In this document: in pieces, positions 12,564-24,056 of the stretch
How positions within the stretch are numbered: the first letter of the stretch is position 1
Layout: each line of letters begins with the position of its first letter
From: Gyrodactylus bullatarudis
Lineage: Eukaryota; Platyhelminthes; Monogenea; Gyrodactylidea; Gyrodactylidae
Direction of reading: 5' to 3'
Length of the DNA: 64,000 nucleotides
Assembly: GCA_012064415.1 (NCBI GenBank)
Contig: SSNU01000187.1
Span: forward strand, 72,340-136,339
Notes under the pieces: model-generated
What the model was told of the DNA's origin: nothing
Seen by the model: the letters and a program-made list of their open reading frames with translations, nothing else
Databases searched by the model: none
Made by a program: the position numbers and the translations under genes

Positions 12564-14050
12564 AAGCTATTTGATATGAAGATGAGAAATTATGATTTTT
12601 ACAAAAATCTCATTTTTTTCATCAAAAAATCGAATTTGATCAAGATTTTTTGGAATCTAGATCACGAGGCTCACTTTCACGGTATGGAGAAAAAAATTAG
12701 AAGAAAAAATCAATTTTTTAAGAAAAATACAGCAAATTTTAAATCTTGAAGTAGAGCCAAATACCCATATTTTTGAACTTTAAGGTGATAATTTTTGCTG
12801 AATTCAATGTGAGAGTGTGATCAAAAGTTGATTTTTAGAATCTCAATAAAACAAGAAAACCGATTATCGTCAAGAAAATTTTGATAAATTCGTCATTTTT
12901 CAGTGATCTTGAAATATCAAATTTCATCGACTTTCAAAAGGGAAGATGGTCAAGAAATCAAAATTTGATTTTGACACGATTATGGGGCGATTCTCTAAAT
13001 CAGATTCAGCATATTAGATTTCTTTGACTAATTGTGATTCTAAAAATCAACTTTTGACCATACTCTCACATTGAAATCAGCGAAAATTTTTACCTCAAAG
13101 TTCAAAAATATGGGAATTTGGCTCTACTTCAAGATTTCAAATTTACCGTATTTTTCTTAAAAAATTGATTTTTTTTTCTCCATACCGTGAAAGTGAGCCT
13201 CGTGATCTACACCTAATTAATATGAAGATGGGAATTTATGATATTTACAAATTTATGAATTTTTTTATCAAGAAATCAAGTTTGAACAAGATTTTTTGGA
13301 ATCTAGATCGTAGGTTCCACTTTCAGGATCTGAAGAAAAAAAATTTGAAAAAAACAAATTTTAAGAAAGTTATGCATATTTCAAATCAAGCGATGGCGCC
13401 GAATTCCCATTTTTTTGAACTTTGAGTTGATAATTTTTGTTGATTTAAAAGTGAGAGAGTGATCAAAAGTTGATTTTTAGGATCATGATTAGTCAAAGAA
13501 ATCAAATATGCTGATTCAAATTTTGAGAATCCGCCGATCTTCTTGTGAAAATCGAATTTTGATTTTTTGAACATTTTCACTACTTGAAAAACGATGAAAT
13601 TTTGATGATTCAAGATCCCTGAAAATTGGCGAGTCCATTGAAATTTTCATGGTCATAATCGGTTTCTATGACTAATCATGATCCTAAAAATCAACTTTTG
13701 ATCACTCTCTCACTTTTAAATCAACAAAAATTATCAACTCAAAGTTCAAAAAAATGGGAATTCGGCGCCATCGCTTGATTTGAAATATGCATAACTTTCT
13801 TAAAATTTGTTTTTTTCAAATTTTTTTTCTTCAGATCCTGAAAGTGGAACCTACGATCTAGATTCCAAAAAATCTTGTTCAAACTTGATTTCTTGATAAA
13901 AAAATTCATAAATTTGTAAATACCATAAATTCCCATCTTCATATTAACAAGCTTTAGATTCCAAAAAATCTTGATCAAATTCGACTTTTTGATAAAAAAA
14001 ATGAGATTTTTGTAAAAATCATAATTTCTCATCTTCATATTAACTAGATG
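12564..14050. mobile_element. TA-foldback element interrupted by a second family member
   Basis: Outer element: the left arm starts AAGCTATTTGATATGAAGAT and the right arm ends with its inverse at about 14048. The two arms pair over about 300 bp, through AGTGAGCCTCGTGATCTA on the right. The right arm is split at GATCTA/GATTCC by the element at 13210-13954. Without that insertion the arm reads through exactly as the complement of the left arm. Confidence 0.8.
13210..13954. mobile_element. TA-foldback element nested in the 12.6-kb copy
   Basis: A 745-bp element whose arms of about 300 bp are nearly perfect inverted copies. It sits between duplicated TA dinucleotides (13208-13209 and 13955-13956) in the right arm of an older relative, so the insertion site can be read directly. 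Ends are CACCTAATTAATATGAAGAT and the inverse of AAGCTTGTTAATATGAAGAT. Open frames at 13165-13425, 13386-13613 and 13739-14038 are arm translations, not genes. Confidence 0.85.
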
Positions 14051-15379
14051 TGCATTTTAAAACAACACTTAACCTTCGCGAGCGATACTTAACATACTTT
14101 GTTAATCCCACGGTACAAAGAAAACGTTATTAACTTTAATTATAATCATAATTTTGAACCTATTTTTAGCTAAAAAATATGTGTACATTGTACGACTGGT
14201 TTTCTTTAGAAATTACAGTATCTTTTTGAAAATTCTTATTTCTTTATTTTGCATAATCTTTTACATTTTCTTTACATTATCAGAAAGTATACCTACCTTA
14301 CTCTATGTAACATGTGCTATTACAGAGAGTTTTGTGTAGTAAAAGAATCTCTTTCTCTATTAATTTCTAAACAAATTTCTTTCATAAAAAAGGAAATTAC
14401 CCTATGTCTAGGTATAAAGTTTTAACTTGATCGATAATTCTTGGAATTTTCAAGATACAGAAGAAATACGTTTAGTTATTTTATTTTCATCTCTTCAATC
14501 AATTATTCTCATCTGGAAAAATTTTGTCACCAAGTTGATTTTGAATCTAGATTCAGTCTTGATATAAACAAGAAGTAAACAATAATGCTTTTATGATGGG
14601 TATGTAGTCAGAATTGGGATTTTCTAATCCTTGCAAATAAGATAGTACAGTATTGGTTTTAAAGTAAAATTCACCAAATTTGATTCTTCAAATCATAAAA
14701 AGTTGCATTCGTTGTATTACAAATATTACGTGAAGATTATCTGGTTTGATATCCTAAAAATAACAGGATATCTCGACACATTATTGATTCTACAACTTCT
14801 ACAATAAGATAAAACTATTATAATAGTATTATTCTTGATTTGATTTGTGAAAGAAGTTTGTTGAAATTTTCAACTTAGTTAAAATCAATAATGCGTCGAC
14901 ATTTTAAATGGCTACTGTCTATAATATTTCTAATTAATTTGAAAAGGAGTTTGTTCAATTCTCAAACAGTTTTAGCTTAAATTAAGCCTATTTGAAGTTT
15001 TGACCTTAAGATGTTTCCAATATATCATAGAAATGAAAAATTTGAAATTTTTAGACTGATCTAGAAAATAATACAGTTGATCATAGTGAGAACGTGATTT
15101 TCGCTTTTGTTGAGAAAATTAATCTTTTCAAAATTAATTGATTTTTTTGCATAAACTTTTGTTTAAATTCAGCTGTACAGTGTACATTTTCAATAAAGCT
15201 TTTAGCTAACCCATTTTACATAGTTTACTCGGGCAAAGTTTACACAATATATTTAGACTCAATCTGATTTTTTTATAGAAATTTAAAACATTCTGCAAAA
15301 GTTTGAAAAATGAAAATTGGAAAGCCACCTTTATTTTCAAGAATCCAAATTATATTAGAGAGATCCAAAATTTTCAACT

Positions 15380-15640
15380 ATTCTCGTCCTTGATCTCTTT
15401 TTGAAGATAAAGAAGTTTTCCTATAAAACCATATATGTAAAAAATCTCAATTGAAAAGGAGAATTTTGATTTTTGACTAGTTCTTGCAACATTTCAAATG
15501 AAAATAGTTATTCTGGGAAATTATGAGAAATTTAATGAATTTAGGGGAAATAAAATTTTCCTATGTCAAACATGTGTATTTCTCGGTTATAACATATTTG
15601 ATTAAATCATAGAACAGTGTTAGGAGAAAATAAGCTTTTG
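15380..15640 (+). repeat. Dispersed repeat shared with 38085-38345
   Basis: Both places share CTATAAAACCATA, AAAATCTC.ATTGAA, a weaker match around GAGAAATTT..TTTTGATTT, and a later AGAACA.TGTT. The copies have diverged, and the 38-kb copy lies inside the large inverted repeat there. Confidence 0.4.
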
Positions 15641-16740
15641 TATAACCCAAATTTTTATGTGGTACATTGTATATTTTTATTTTTAAAGTTCAAAGTTTCG
15701 CCTTAGTTGGTGATTAATTATGGTTAAGTGAGATAGATCATTTAGTCAATGCAGAAATTTACACATAGCGATACACTTTAAAGTGTAATTATTCCCAAAA
15801 TTAGCACTGATTTTCATTTTCTTTGTGCTAGAACAGCAGAAAGAGGTGAGGAGCATTCAATGATGACCTTAACTAAATATCCTTTGCAAAATATCACTGA
15901 AATCGTTAAAGATTTCTTGTCATCATTTCTAGTAAATTTATCTTATTTATCTTTACAAGAAGAGTTATATGAAAATGAATTTTTTCAAGTCTGTCTTGAC
16001 TGACCAATTAGAGCAGAATTCTATTAATCAATCAAATGTATGATGATCTTTTATCATTGATTAATTTACTCACTAAAAAGGTTGCCTAAAATTTATAGGA
16101 AGAGAGATTATTCTAAATTATTTTTGTGATTCTGATTGAAGACTCAATGACAATAAGCACCACTCTAGAATTCCCTAGAATGCCTGGTTCAGAGTCTGAA
16201 TTTCAGACTGTCTAAATTAATTAATTTACTGAAAATTCATTAGATTTGTAATTAAAAAGAATTTATATTGTTACTTGAAATATCAAAAGTACATACAAAT
16301 AATCCAATTGAAACTTGGATCATATTCTTATTAGAAAAAATTATTGTTCAAAAGAACTGCTGCTGCAGGATTCCTTTTCAGTAAATGATATTCCATCCCT
16401 CAATCAAAATACAATCTCTTTCTATTTACTCCACATCATACTGCTCATAAGAGCCAGATTCTAGATCAATTTTTTTTTATTTTAAAAACATGAAGCTAAC
16501 ACAGATTATCATCTTCAATTTATACCAGATTCGCATAATTATTTCTATAACTACTATATATTTTTTAAATAATTTTTTCGAGCATAAAAAGTTTTGGCAC
16601 GAATTTGAAATCTAAGATTTTTAGTTTATCTTACTTTCGTATATCAGATTAATAATATTTCTTATGATTAAATTCCAGATTATTTTCAAGTCATAAATTC
16701 ACTTCTTCATCCACTGAGCCTAGCTAAATGGCTCCATTTT

Positions 16741-17035
16741 TCGATTCACAGAAAAAATTATTTTTTGAATTCTGAAACGGAATGAACTAATAAGATGTGG
16801 ATATTCGAAAAACTCATATGACGAATTCCAGTTAACTTCTGCAAGTGAATTAGAAGTGAAAAATGGCCTTATTTTGGTCAGATTGAATCTTTTTCGGAAT
16901 TTTTTCGAATATCCACATCTTATTAGTTCATTTCGTTTCAGAATTCAAAAAATTATTTTTTTCTGTGAATCCGGAGAAAAATTTTGAGTTTTTTGTAAAA
17001 ATAGTAAATTCTCATCTTCATGTCAATTAGGTTTA
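16741..17035. repeat. Foldback element ending in the TA-family terminus
   Basis: Arms of about 70 bp at 16742-16811 and 16905-16975 are inverted copies (ACTAATAAGATGTGGATATT against its complement). The right side runs into CTCATCTTCATGTCAATTAG, the TA-foldback terminus. It may be a subfamily with a different interior, or two elements side by side. Confidence 0.6.
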
Positions 17036-18358
17036 TATATTATATTATTATAACTGACATGAACGATGTTTTTACCCCATATTGATTCTATAGATAGGGT
17101 GGATTCGTAACCTTATCAGAACATTATTTTTATAACCATGTAGAAAAAAGTTAGACTATGAAGAAGAGTTCTCAGGAAATGAAACTAGACCGTTCGAAAT
17201 ACCAATGAATATATTGACTTGCTAACTAATTAATGTTTGAGCAAGTGACTGTAATTTAATATTTAGAATTTGAAAGAGTCTAGAAAGAATAAGAAATGAA
17301 TCTGAAATAAAAAATAATTTCAAAAATACATACCTACTCTAAAACTATACTATATATAAGTACAGTACTCGATAATGACTTATTATTTCGATAAATGAAT
17401 TACCATTATAAAAGTACTATCAAGAATTTTGAATCTTGCATCTGTCAGGTAAAAATGTCAAAATGTAAAAATGGACAAATAGAAGACTTAGAATGATAAA
17501 TCTTTTTTGAAAGATATCCTTGTCATTGTATACTCTATGACTTATTTTGATTAAATTCAACAGGCTAAGCTATATTTTAAGGGAAGATTTTGGACGAAAC
17601 AGGATCATGATTTCATTCTAATATATTTCTGATACAAACATATGCAATGGGGTTTGAAATAGTGTTAAGTTTTTTATTTTTTTCAAATCTGAAAATGTTT
17701 TCTCACTGAGAGATTATTATTTTCCTGATCTCTGATTGGTTGAAAATAATGGACGAATACAAAGTGAATGCCTTCATACTAATGAAGTACATTTGTTTTT
17801 ATTTTTCCTATGCGATCTAGTAGTTAGTTTTTATTTTTCCTCATATAAAATTCCTACCTCATATAATCCATGTTCTCATTTAGTCACTCATTTTCAATAT
17901 ACACACATGCAATGCTAACTAATTTATTATAAAGTTTATCTTTAGTTATAAATTAATTTAAACGCAGATTATAAATGTGTGTTTTATGTATACAGTATAC
18001 AATATATATGAGTCTGTAGTATTGAGCTGATTGAGTAATCTTTAGAAGAAGCATCTCTATTGATTTTAATGCACCATGTCAACAACAACAACATTAGAAG
18101 CGCAAGTCATAGTCATGAGAAAGATTAGCCAAATCGCAATTTTGTGATGCATACGCTACATTTCTACGCTACCATAGTCAAAACTCAAAAGACTCTAAAT
18201 TCATAAACAGAATCTTGATCCTCAGATAAGAGAGTTCATTAGATTAGGAAAACATTAATTTTTGCTTAAATATTAGTATTTGCATCGTTTCGTTTTATTT
18301 AGTTTTTTATTCAAGTATAATAGAATTTAATCATCTCATGAATTAATTTATGATTTAC

Positions 18359-19616
18359 TCACTTTATTGGCCATTCAACATGAGATCCGGTCTGAATGGT
18401 TTTGAGTATATTTGTCTCAGTATCAATTGGAATGAAGAGTCTGTCCTTGAAAGATTCGGACAAATCACTAAATTCATATGCCAATACAAAGTAGTAAATA
18501 CTTCTTTGGTTAGTTTCATCATTCAATTTATCTTGAGCAATCCAGTTGATAAAAATTTTCTCCATAGGAATGTCAACATATAAAGTACAACTTTCTGTGC
18601 TCAGATTCGATTCTGAGTACGCTAGAAAATAAATAATATTCAATTAACAATTACAATTTTTGTGAATATTGATTGGTATCCCAAATAATTATTCGCAGAA
18701 ATGCAACAACATTATTTTGTTAAACCATCTTTCCAATAAATAGTTCAATAAAATGATCTTGTAGAAAGAGAAAAATGTAAATTGCTACTGTATTTTAAGA
18801 GGGAATAATGTATTAGTCGAATTTTATTGAATTTTATTCGTTGAAACTCACTGCGTTCACTTATGGTTGAAGTTTGATGTGGATTAACTAGATTTGTGTA
18901 AAATTCGCTGCATCTAGAATCTGATCGGCAAAGGGAGACAATTTTATCTGTTTTATTATCCACGTCAAACTGAGTAGTGTCCTCTTTCGACTGATCGTCA
19001 AACTGATCAACTTTATTCACCAAAGGATCTGTTATCTCTAAAGGATCTATTTTCTCTAAATATTCTGGCTTATTCTTTTTGCACCAATCAATCCAATCTG
19101 GATTTGCTTCATAATTATATGAACCGATCCGACAACCCATTAGAGATGCACGAACTAATCTCGAATAAGAATTAAAATCAGGTGGTACAAATATGTCATA
19201 AATCGGATCGGAAAAATTAGGCTCGTAGAATAAATAAAGGATAGCATTTGTTAAATCTGTCAACGATGTATTCCTTTAGAAGAAATTAATGAGTAGAAAT
19301 TACTTATTCCAGCTGTTGAATAAGTTGATGCAAACATTCGTGCCCAAATTAGGATCAATGTTTGGATGATAAATGCTGGTTATACATGTAACGTCTGGAT
19401 GATTGGTGTCCTCCAAAACATTCATATCAATCTAGGAATAAAATTTTAGGATTTTACTTTAAAACGAAAACTAGCATGAGCGTATAAACCTTTACTCGGA
19501 ACGACTTTTAAATAGAATATATTGAAATTGCTATCATCGAAAAAGTCTATAGTAATCTGGTCATTGCTAGTTCGAGCAAGATCCCGTAAAAACTTTCTGA
19601 CATCCTTTGGCTTCAT
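18359..19616 (-). CDS. Ubiquitin-like E2 conjugating enzyme (UBE2M/UBE2F-like), C-terminally extended
   Basis: Four exons: 19616..19458, 19431..19304, 19273..18852 and 18621..18359; 323 aa. The introns are 26, 30 and 230 nt. Residues 1 to about 150 form a UBC fold. YHPNID (74-79) carries the E2 HPN motif, and NVC at 85-87 gives the likely catalytic Cys87, followed by the family-typical W and a TSLTDLTNAILYLFYEPN helix region. The order and wording are closest to the NEDD8 E2s UBE2M and UBE2F, but an insertion (LEDTNHPDV) precedes the HPN motif. After the domain comes an acidic, disordered segment and then a C-terminal region (residues 240-323) that looks folded and that I do not recognise. 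It is head-to-head with TIM10; the ATGs are 94 bp apart. A minus-strand AATAAA lies at 18306-18311. The E2 call is firm; the choice of modifier is not. Confidence 0.8.
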
Positions 19617-19710
19617 AATTTGATTTAGCGCTTATGTATGATTGGAATCATAACAAGATTAACTAGAGTTTTAAATAACTAGCGCATATTTAAAAGATAT
19701 CATTTTGAAG
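19617..19710. promoter_or_regulatory. Shared divergent promoter, E2 / TIM10
   Basis: Only 94 bp separate the two start codons, which point away from each other. Both promoters and both 5' leaders must fit here. No TATA box stands out. Confidence 0.55.
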
Positions 19711-19974
19711 ATGATCTTTGGTAGTAGTCAAAAATCCAATGTTGCTGCTGAAAGACAAATGCAGCTCTTTGAAATGGAGATGATGCAGAATCTTTATTCC
19801 TATATGACAGACGTTTGTCTTAATAAATGTATACCTGATAGATACTCAGACAGTGAACTGACCAAAGGCGAGTCAGTTTGTATAGACAGATGCGCTGCGA
19901 AATTCATGGAGTCATTTATGATTACAACTAAAAAAATGTCAAGCGCAGCTCAGCAGCCTAATCCACCAAACTGA
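19711..19974 (+). CDS. TIMM10: Mitochondrial import chaperone TIM10
   Basis: An 87-aa intronless gene. It has the twin CX3C signature of small TIM proteins, CLNKC and CIDRC, separated by 16 residues, within a short helical protein ending in a Pro/Gln-rich tail. In the mitochondrial intermembrane space TIM10 forms a 3:3 hexamer with TIM9 that escorts hydrophobic inner-membrane precursors. I chose the ATG at 19711 because an in-frame upstream TTG is not a normal eukaryotic start. The length matches the family (about 90 aa). AATAAA at 20013-20018 fits a short 3' UTR. Confidence 0.92.
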   Translation: MIFGSSQKSNVAAERQMQLFEMEMMQNLYSYMTDVCLNKCIPDRYSDSELTKGESVCIDRCAAKFMESFMITTKKMSSAAQQPNPPN

Positions 19975-20137
19975 TTTTTCAATTCAGATAACTGTATATT
20001 TTGTAACATTAGAATAAAGACTTGATGAACAGTAAAAATGTATTATAAACTCTTATACACAATACTGTAGAGGGGCCTGCCTTCCATATATTTTGAGAGA
20101 ATGTTCTTGAGGGAATCTAGAAATCAAAGTTGAAAAA

Positions 20138-21350
20138 CTATATCTTACATTTTCCAGAATTATTAGATAGTCTCTTGTATTTTTTAGCAATCTGTATGAT
20201 TTCTATGAAATGTAGAAATGATTTATTAGAATTTTCGAGACATCTCTTGTTCAGATTTTTGATTGACTCGTTAACATGATACTTGAGATCAAGTGAAAAA
20301 TTGCTTATCTTGAAGGGACCGTAAGTTTCCTTATCCAAGTTGTCAGATTCCTCAAAGGTTTTGATTTTATCTTTTGACAAAATCCTAAGAAATTCAAAGC
20401 ACAGTCTTGATATCTCATTCCGATAATTTTCATCGCCGATTCTACGTTTTTCAGCAGGATCAAGTGTGATAAATTTGAGCAAAGATCCACACAGCGTAAC
20501 ATCACATAAATATTCCTTCATTGTTCTTAAATTTAATTCAATTTTACATAAATCAGAATTTGTGCGCAACTGGAAAATTCCTTCAGAAAGATTCTTAATA
20601 CCTAGGAGGTTGTATCTCATTTCAACTAAATATTCCCAGTTAACAGTTAACCAGCGATAGCATATATCTTCGTCTTTTGAATAGCACATATCAAGAATTT
20701 CGGAAACAGATTGCAGCCACAAGTTTGGAATGTTAATGTTTTGGTGATTCTCGAAAACACAATAGGTAAAAATATTTGCAAATATCGGGGAAGTTGAAAT
20801 GTATGATAGACAATTCAGGTTGTGAAAATTACCATCAGTATTGACAAGACTGCAAATGGAAATGAGTGTTTCTTCCAAATATCTAACAAATTTTTCATTC
20901 CATTTATGCACACTAATTTCCAAATTGGGACTCAAACTCCAATGCAATAGGAGACATCTGTTGAACTTGAAAAGATATATAATTAAATAAATGTTGACTT
21001 ACTATAATCCAAAAGGCTATTTGATCAAGTAGCAAAGAATATTCTAAGCTATATCCAATTACAGTTAGGAGACACAGTTGATTGATTTCATCGCAGGATA
21101 TTTGATGAATTAAGGGAAAAAATGAGTGGAATATGTTTGCATTATTTCTTTCATCAGATTGATTGTAAATGAATAGACCGAGAGAATTTAGCAGTACTAG
21201 TTCATCGAAATTGTTATCAAACTGTCAAAATGGTTTTTGATAATAAAGATGTACCTTTCGAAAATTTCTCAAGGATTGTAAAATTCTCTCGGAATTCTTG
21301 CGAGGATTTCTTAGATCGTTACATAATGAAAGAAATTCTTGTTTGTACAT
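20138..21350 (-). CDS. Unrecognised helical protein, 380 aa
   Basis: Three exons (21350..21255, 21221..21003, 20965..20138) with introns of 33 and 37 nt, all phase 0, give an uninterrupted 380-aa frame starting MYKQEFLSLC. I do not recognise the family. The composition (Leu, Ile, Asn, Cys and regular charged residues) suggests stacked helices of ARM/HEAT type, but no repeat is clear. There is no signal peptide or membrane span, and the tail is basic. It is head-to-head with IFT57 (145 bp between ATGs), which makes co-regulation with ciliary genes conceivable; that is inference only. Confidence 0.75.
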
Positions 21351-21495
21351 TTTCAAGTCTTTATAGATATTTTCAATGAAATTTTCATGAAATTGACTTT
21401 TTTTAAAAAAGTTTTTTAAATTATTGACAAAGATTTTCTATTTATTTTTTTTAATGGTCTTGTTGTTATGATCAGTAAATGACACTAATTTAAAA
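21351..21495. promoter_or_regulatory. Shared divergent promoter, unknown gene / IFT57
   Basis: 145 bp between the opposing start codons, very AT-rich. GTTGTTATGATCAG, about 25-35 bp before the IFT57 ATG, resembles a ciliary X-box (RFX site) at about 12 of 14 positions, which is too weak to call. Confidence 0.45.
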
Positions 21496-22572
21496 ATGTC
21501 AACTCCAGGTTTATCATTTGAGAATTTAAGAAAGATAAATTTAACCAGTGAAAAAATTCGGATACTCTCAAGAGCTAAATTAATGTAAATTTTTTTTCGT
21601 AAATTATCTAATAGATTGCCAACAAGAGAGTTATTCAGATTATTTGATCGAAATATTGAAGACCGAATCAAATGCTTCATTTCTGTATTTGGTCTTATCT
21701 TTAATTTTTTTGTTGAAGAACCTGTGAATATTAAATCTTTGAAGGATGTTTGCTCACAAATTGAAACATTCAAAAATTTGGAAAATATTTCAGATCTTCA
21801 AGTAAATCTTGAGAGGGGTTCTTCGTCACATTTCTTTCGTATTTTGAATGAATTTTTGGACTATATTCTTGAAAATAATTTGGATAACAATAAATCGCAG
21901 TATTTCAACTTGAAAGTTGAAGAGATTGGAGCTATTGATTTTCTTTCATCTCCTAAAGAAGTTCATGACATACCAACTCATTTCAGATTAGGCAAGAACC
22001 TTCCTAATAAGGCATCGAAAGATTGGAAAATCATACTAGAAAAAGACAAAGATCTTATTGATGAAATCGAGGCTGAATATAAAGAAAAAGATTCAAAATT
22101 GGTTATGCACGTAGAATTGGAGAAAGCTTCCAAGAAACTTGATAAAATATTCCCAATAGCGACGATTGATTGTTTTGTTGCAAGTATTGAAGAAGCTTTA
22201 AATAAAATACGAATATTTGAAGAAAGCATAAACCAAAATTTAAAAGAGGAAATAAAAACCTATTTGAATCTCAAGAAAAATTTTGTCATAGAAAGAGAAA
22301 AAACTGATGAAATTAGTAAAAGTAACAGTCAGAAGCGTATTGAATTAGAAAAACTAAAGGAATTTATCAAAAAATTGGATAACAAAACGAACAAGAAGAA
22401 AAATATAAAAATAAGAGATAACTCCATATCGTGTAAAACAGAATTTAAAAATTTGATAGAAGAAACGGAAATTATGGAAATTGAAAATGGTCTTTTGAAA
22501 AACATTTTCTTTAGAAGCTGTAGATCTACAATAAACTTATCCTCATCGAATCAAAGTGTAATAACCTCATAA
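21496..22572 (+). CDS. IFT57: Intraflagellar transport protein IFT57
   Basis: Two exons (21496..21584 and 21615..22572) around a 30-nt intron; 348 aa. The N-terminal half matches the divergent calponin-homology domain of IFT57: ILPTRELF lines up with the family's NLKAPSRHYF region, and DLQVNLERGSSSHFFRILNE with the segment that carries a conserved G-x-G/S-x-H before a helix. The second half, from DWKIILEKDKDLIDEIEAEY onward, is coiled coil (about residues 165-300), as in IFT57, where it pairs with IFT38 in the IFT-B2 subcomplex that moves cargo along cilia. The protein is shorter than human IFT57 (429 aa). The ATG at 21496 is the first in frame. AATAAA at 22619-22624. The partner gene IFT38 is 1.5 kb downstream on the same strand. 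Confidence 0.8.
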
Positions 22573-22741
22573 GATTCAAGTAAAATATTGAAAAGACAAA
22601 TGTTAAATGTTTAAAATTAATAAATAAAATATTATTTAATAAAATAAATGAAGCAAATAATTCGTTCATAAAAATTAAATTATCTTCGAAAATTTGATAT
22701 GCTGATTCATTGGAATAATGTGAGTGTGTTTTAGAAAAAGC
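22573..22741. terminator. Shared convergent 3' region, IFT57 / Par-6
   Basis: 169 bp between two opposing stop codons. It is very A/T-rich, with AATAAA on the plus strand at 22619-22624 and TTTATT runs that give poly(A) signals for the minus strand. Confidence 0.45.
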
Positions 22742-23977
22742 TCATAAAGTGATCAAACCATTGACAATATCTTGGTCCTCATCGACAATCAAGTCATGCT
22801 TACTTGAAGAAACCGATGTAGAGCTTATTTCAGTCCTTTTAACAAACTCGTCTTGTTTATAAGAGTTAGTTTGACTTTGAGCACTTGAACTACGATCCTT
22901 TTTAGCAGGCAGGCAATTATTCTGATTATTTGGCTTCACGGTTATGGTCAAATTTTGACTATTCGCAACCATCATATCGGTAACCTGTATATTTAAAAAA
23001 AATAGGTATTTTTTTCCAATTTTTGATGATATTCAGCAAGATTTATGTCATAATTATAATTATACATAATAATAATAACGCAATGCTTTCAAATTTATTG
23101 GTTTGTTGAATAAATAAATTCATTTTCTTTTAGTCATGAGAAAAAGTGAATAAAAAATAAGATTTATCATTTAGATAGAGTTGATAATAGTTCAGATATA
23201 TGGAAAAATATTATTATCAGTTTCTAAATTAACGATTTTAGGAACTAATTATAATTACTGAAATAGCTAGAAAAGACTAACTTGATCAATACTTTTCCCT
23301 CTGATTTCAATTCCGTTGACTTCAATTATTTCATCATTAACAGCCAAGAGACCAGTTGAATCAGCAAGTCCGCCAGGTTGTAAACGGGAAATAAAAATCC
23401 CTGCGACTCGTATCATTCCAGTACTAACAGCCATATAGCTAACACCTTCTCTTATGTAAAATCCAAGTGGCTTATCTCCATGGCGAATGAGTCGAACACG
23501 CCGTAGAGTTTCAGGAATTATATCTACATCTATGATGGAAGAAATAGGTCGAAAATCATCCATGAGACGAATATCACGTTGAGGATTCTTTGAGGCATTG
23601 ACACCATAATTACGAATTATGTTGGCAGGATCTTTACGGACAAATAAACTAGTAGTGTTTTCTAAATGAAGAAATAATTATATTAAGGATGATTTACGGC
23701 TTTGGCAAACTTCTCCCTTTCTCAAAAGTAATAAACGTAAAATTGTCTTGGAAACTTTCAAGGCATTAGATAGGGTTGCATCATTGTTAATAGGAAGTAA
23801 TTCATTATCCTTAGGATCAATATATTGAATAATAAAAGGAATGTTGAAGAGATTATGGAGATCTTCTAGAAGCTTGTGGAACTTATCAAAAGTATTGTAG
23901 AATGCAGTACTTAATCCTATGCGTCGATATTCAGCATCGAATTTACTTTTTACCTCTAACAATTGGGCTAGCTCCAT
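22742..23977 (-). CDS. PARD6: Cell-polarity adaptor Par-6
   Basis: Three exons: 23977..23698, 23661..23282 and 22984..22742; introns of 36 and 297 nt; 300 aa. Residues 8-90 are the PB1 domain ([13 protein letters not shown]; the acidic [13 protein letters not shown] loop that binds aPKC). [14 protein letters not shown] is the semi-CRIB that binds Cdc42-GTP, followed directly by the PDZ domain ([52 protein letters not shown]). This order is unique to Par-6. The protein is a little shorter than fly and human Par-6 (about 345-375 aa), the reduction being in the Ser-rich C-terminal tail. It acts at the apical cortex with Par-3 and aPKC. It is head-to-head with IFT38 (79 bp between ATGs) and tail-to-tail with IFT57. 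Confidence 0.95.
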
Positions 23978-24056
23978 AAATTTGAACTTGATCTACGACT
24001 CAACAAAAATCATGAAAAAAATTAATTTTGTTCTAATTTTTGGCAAAATAAGTTTG
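23978..24056. promoter_or_regulatory. Shared divergent promoter, Par-6 / IFT38
   Basis: 79 bp between the opposing start codons, the tightest of the four divergent pairs here. It shrinks to 34 bp if IFT38 starts at the in-frame upstream ATG at 24012. Confidence 0.5.

Larger units (their letters stand above)
6691..18358. other. Large gene-poor interval filled with repeats
   Basis: About 11.7 kb with no coding region I can support. Short open frames at 9012-9263, 11051-11272, 13165-13425, 13386-13613 and 13739-14038 lie inside foldback-repeat arms, and some are mirror images of each other, so they are not genes. Frames at 14154-14339 and 17736-17918 show no motif or splice context. Confidence 0.5.

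Noticed and set aside
13165..14038. Three open frames with mirror-image proteins
   Set aside because: They lie in the two arms of one foldback element, and two of them share the same peptide because the arms are inverted copies. Not genes.
18350..18583. Plus-strand frame opposite the last exon of the E2 gene
   Set aside because: Antisense shadow; the minus strand has matching splice sites and joins the E2 frame.
21455..21480. X-box-like GTTGTTATGATCAG before IFT57
   Set aside because: Two of the fixed right-half positions fail, and such matches occur by chance in AT-rich DNA. No similar site is in the Par-6/IFT38 spacer.
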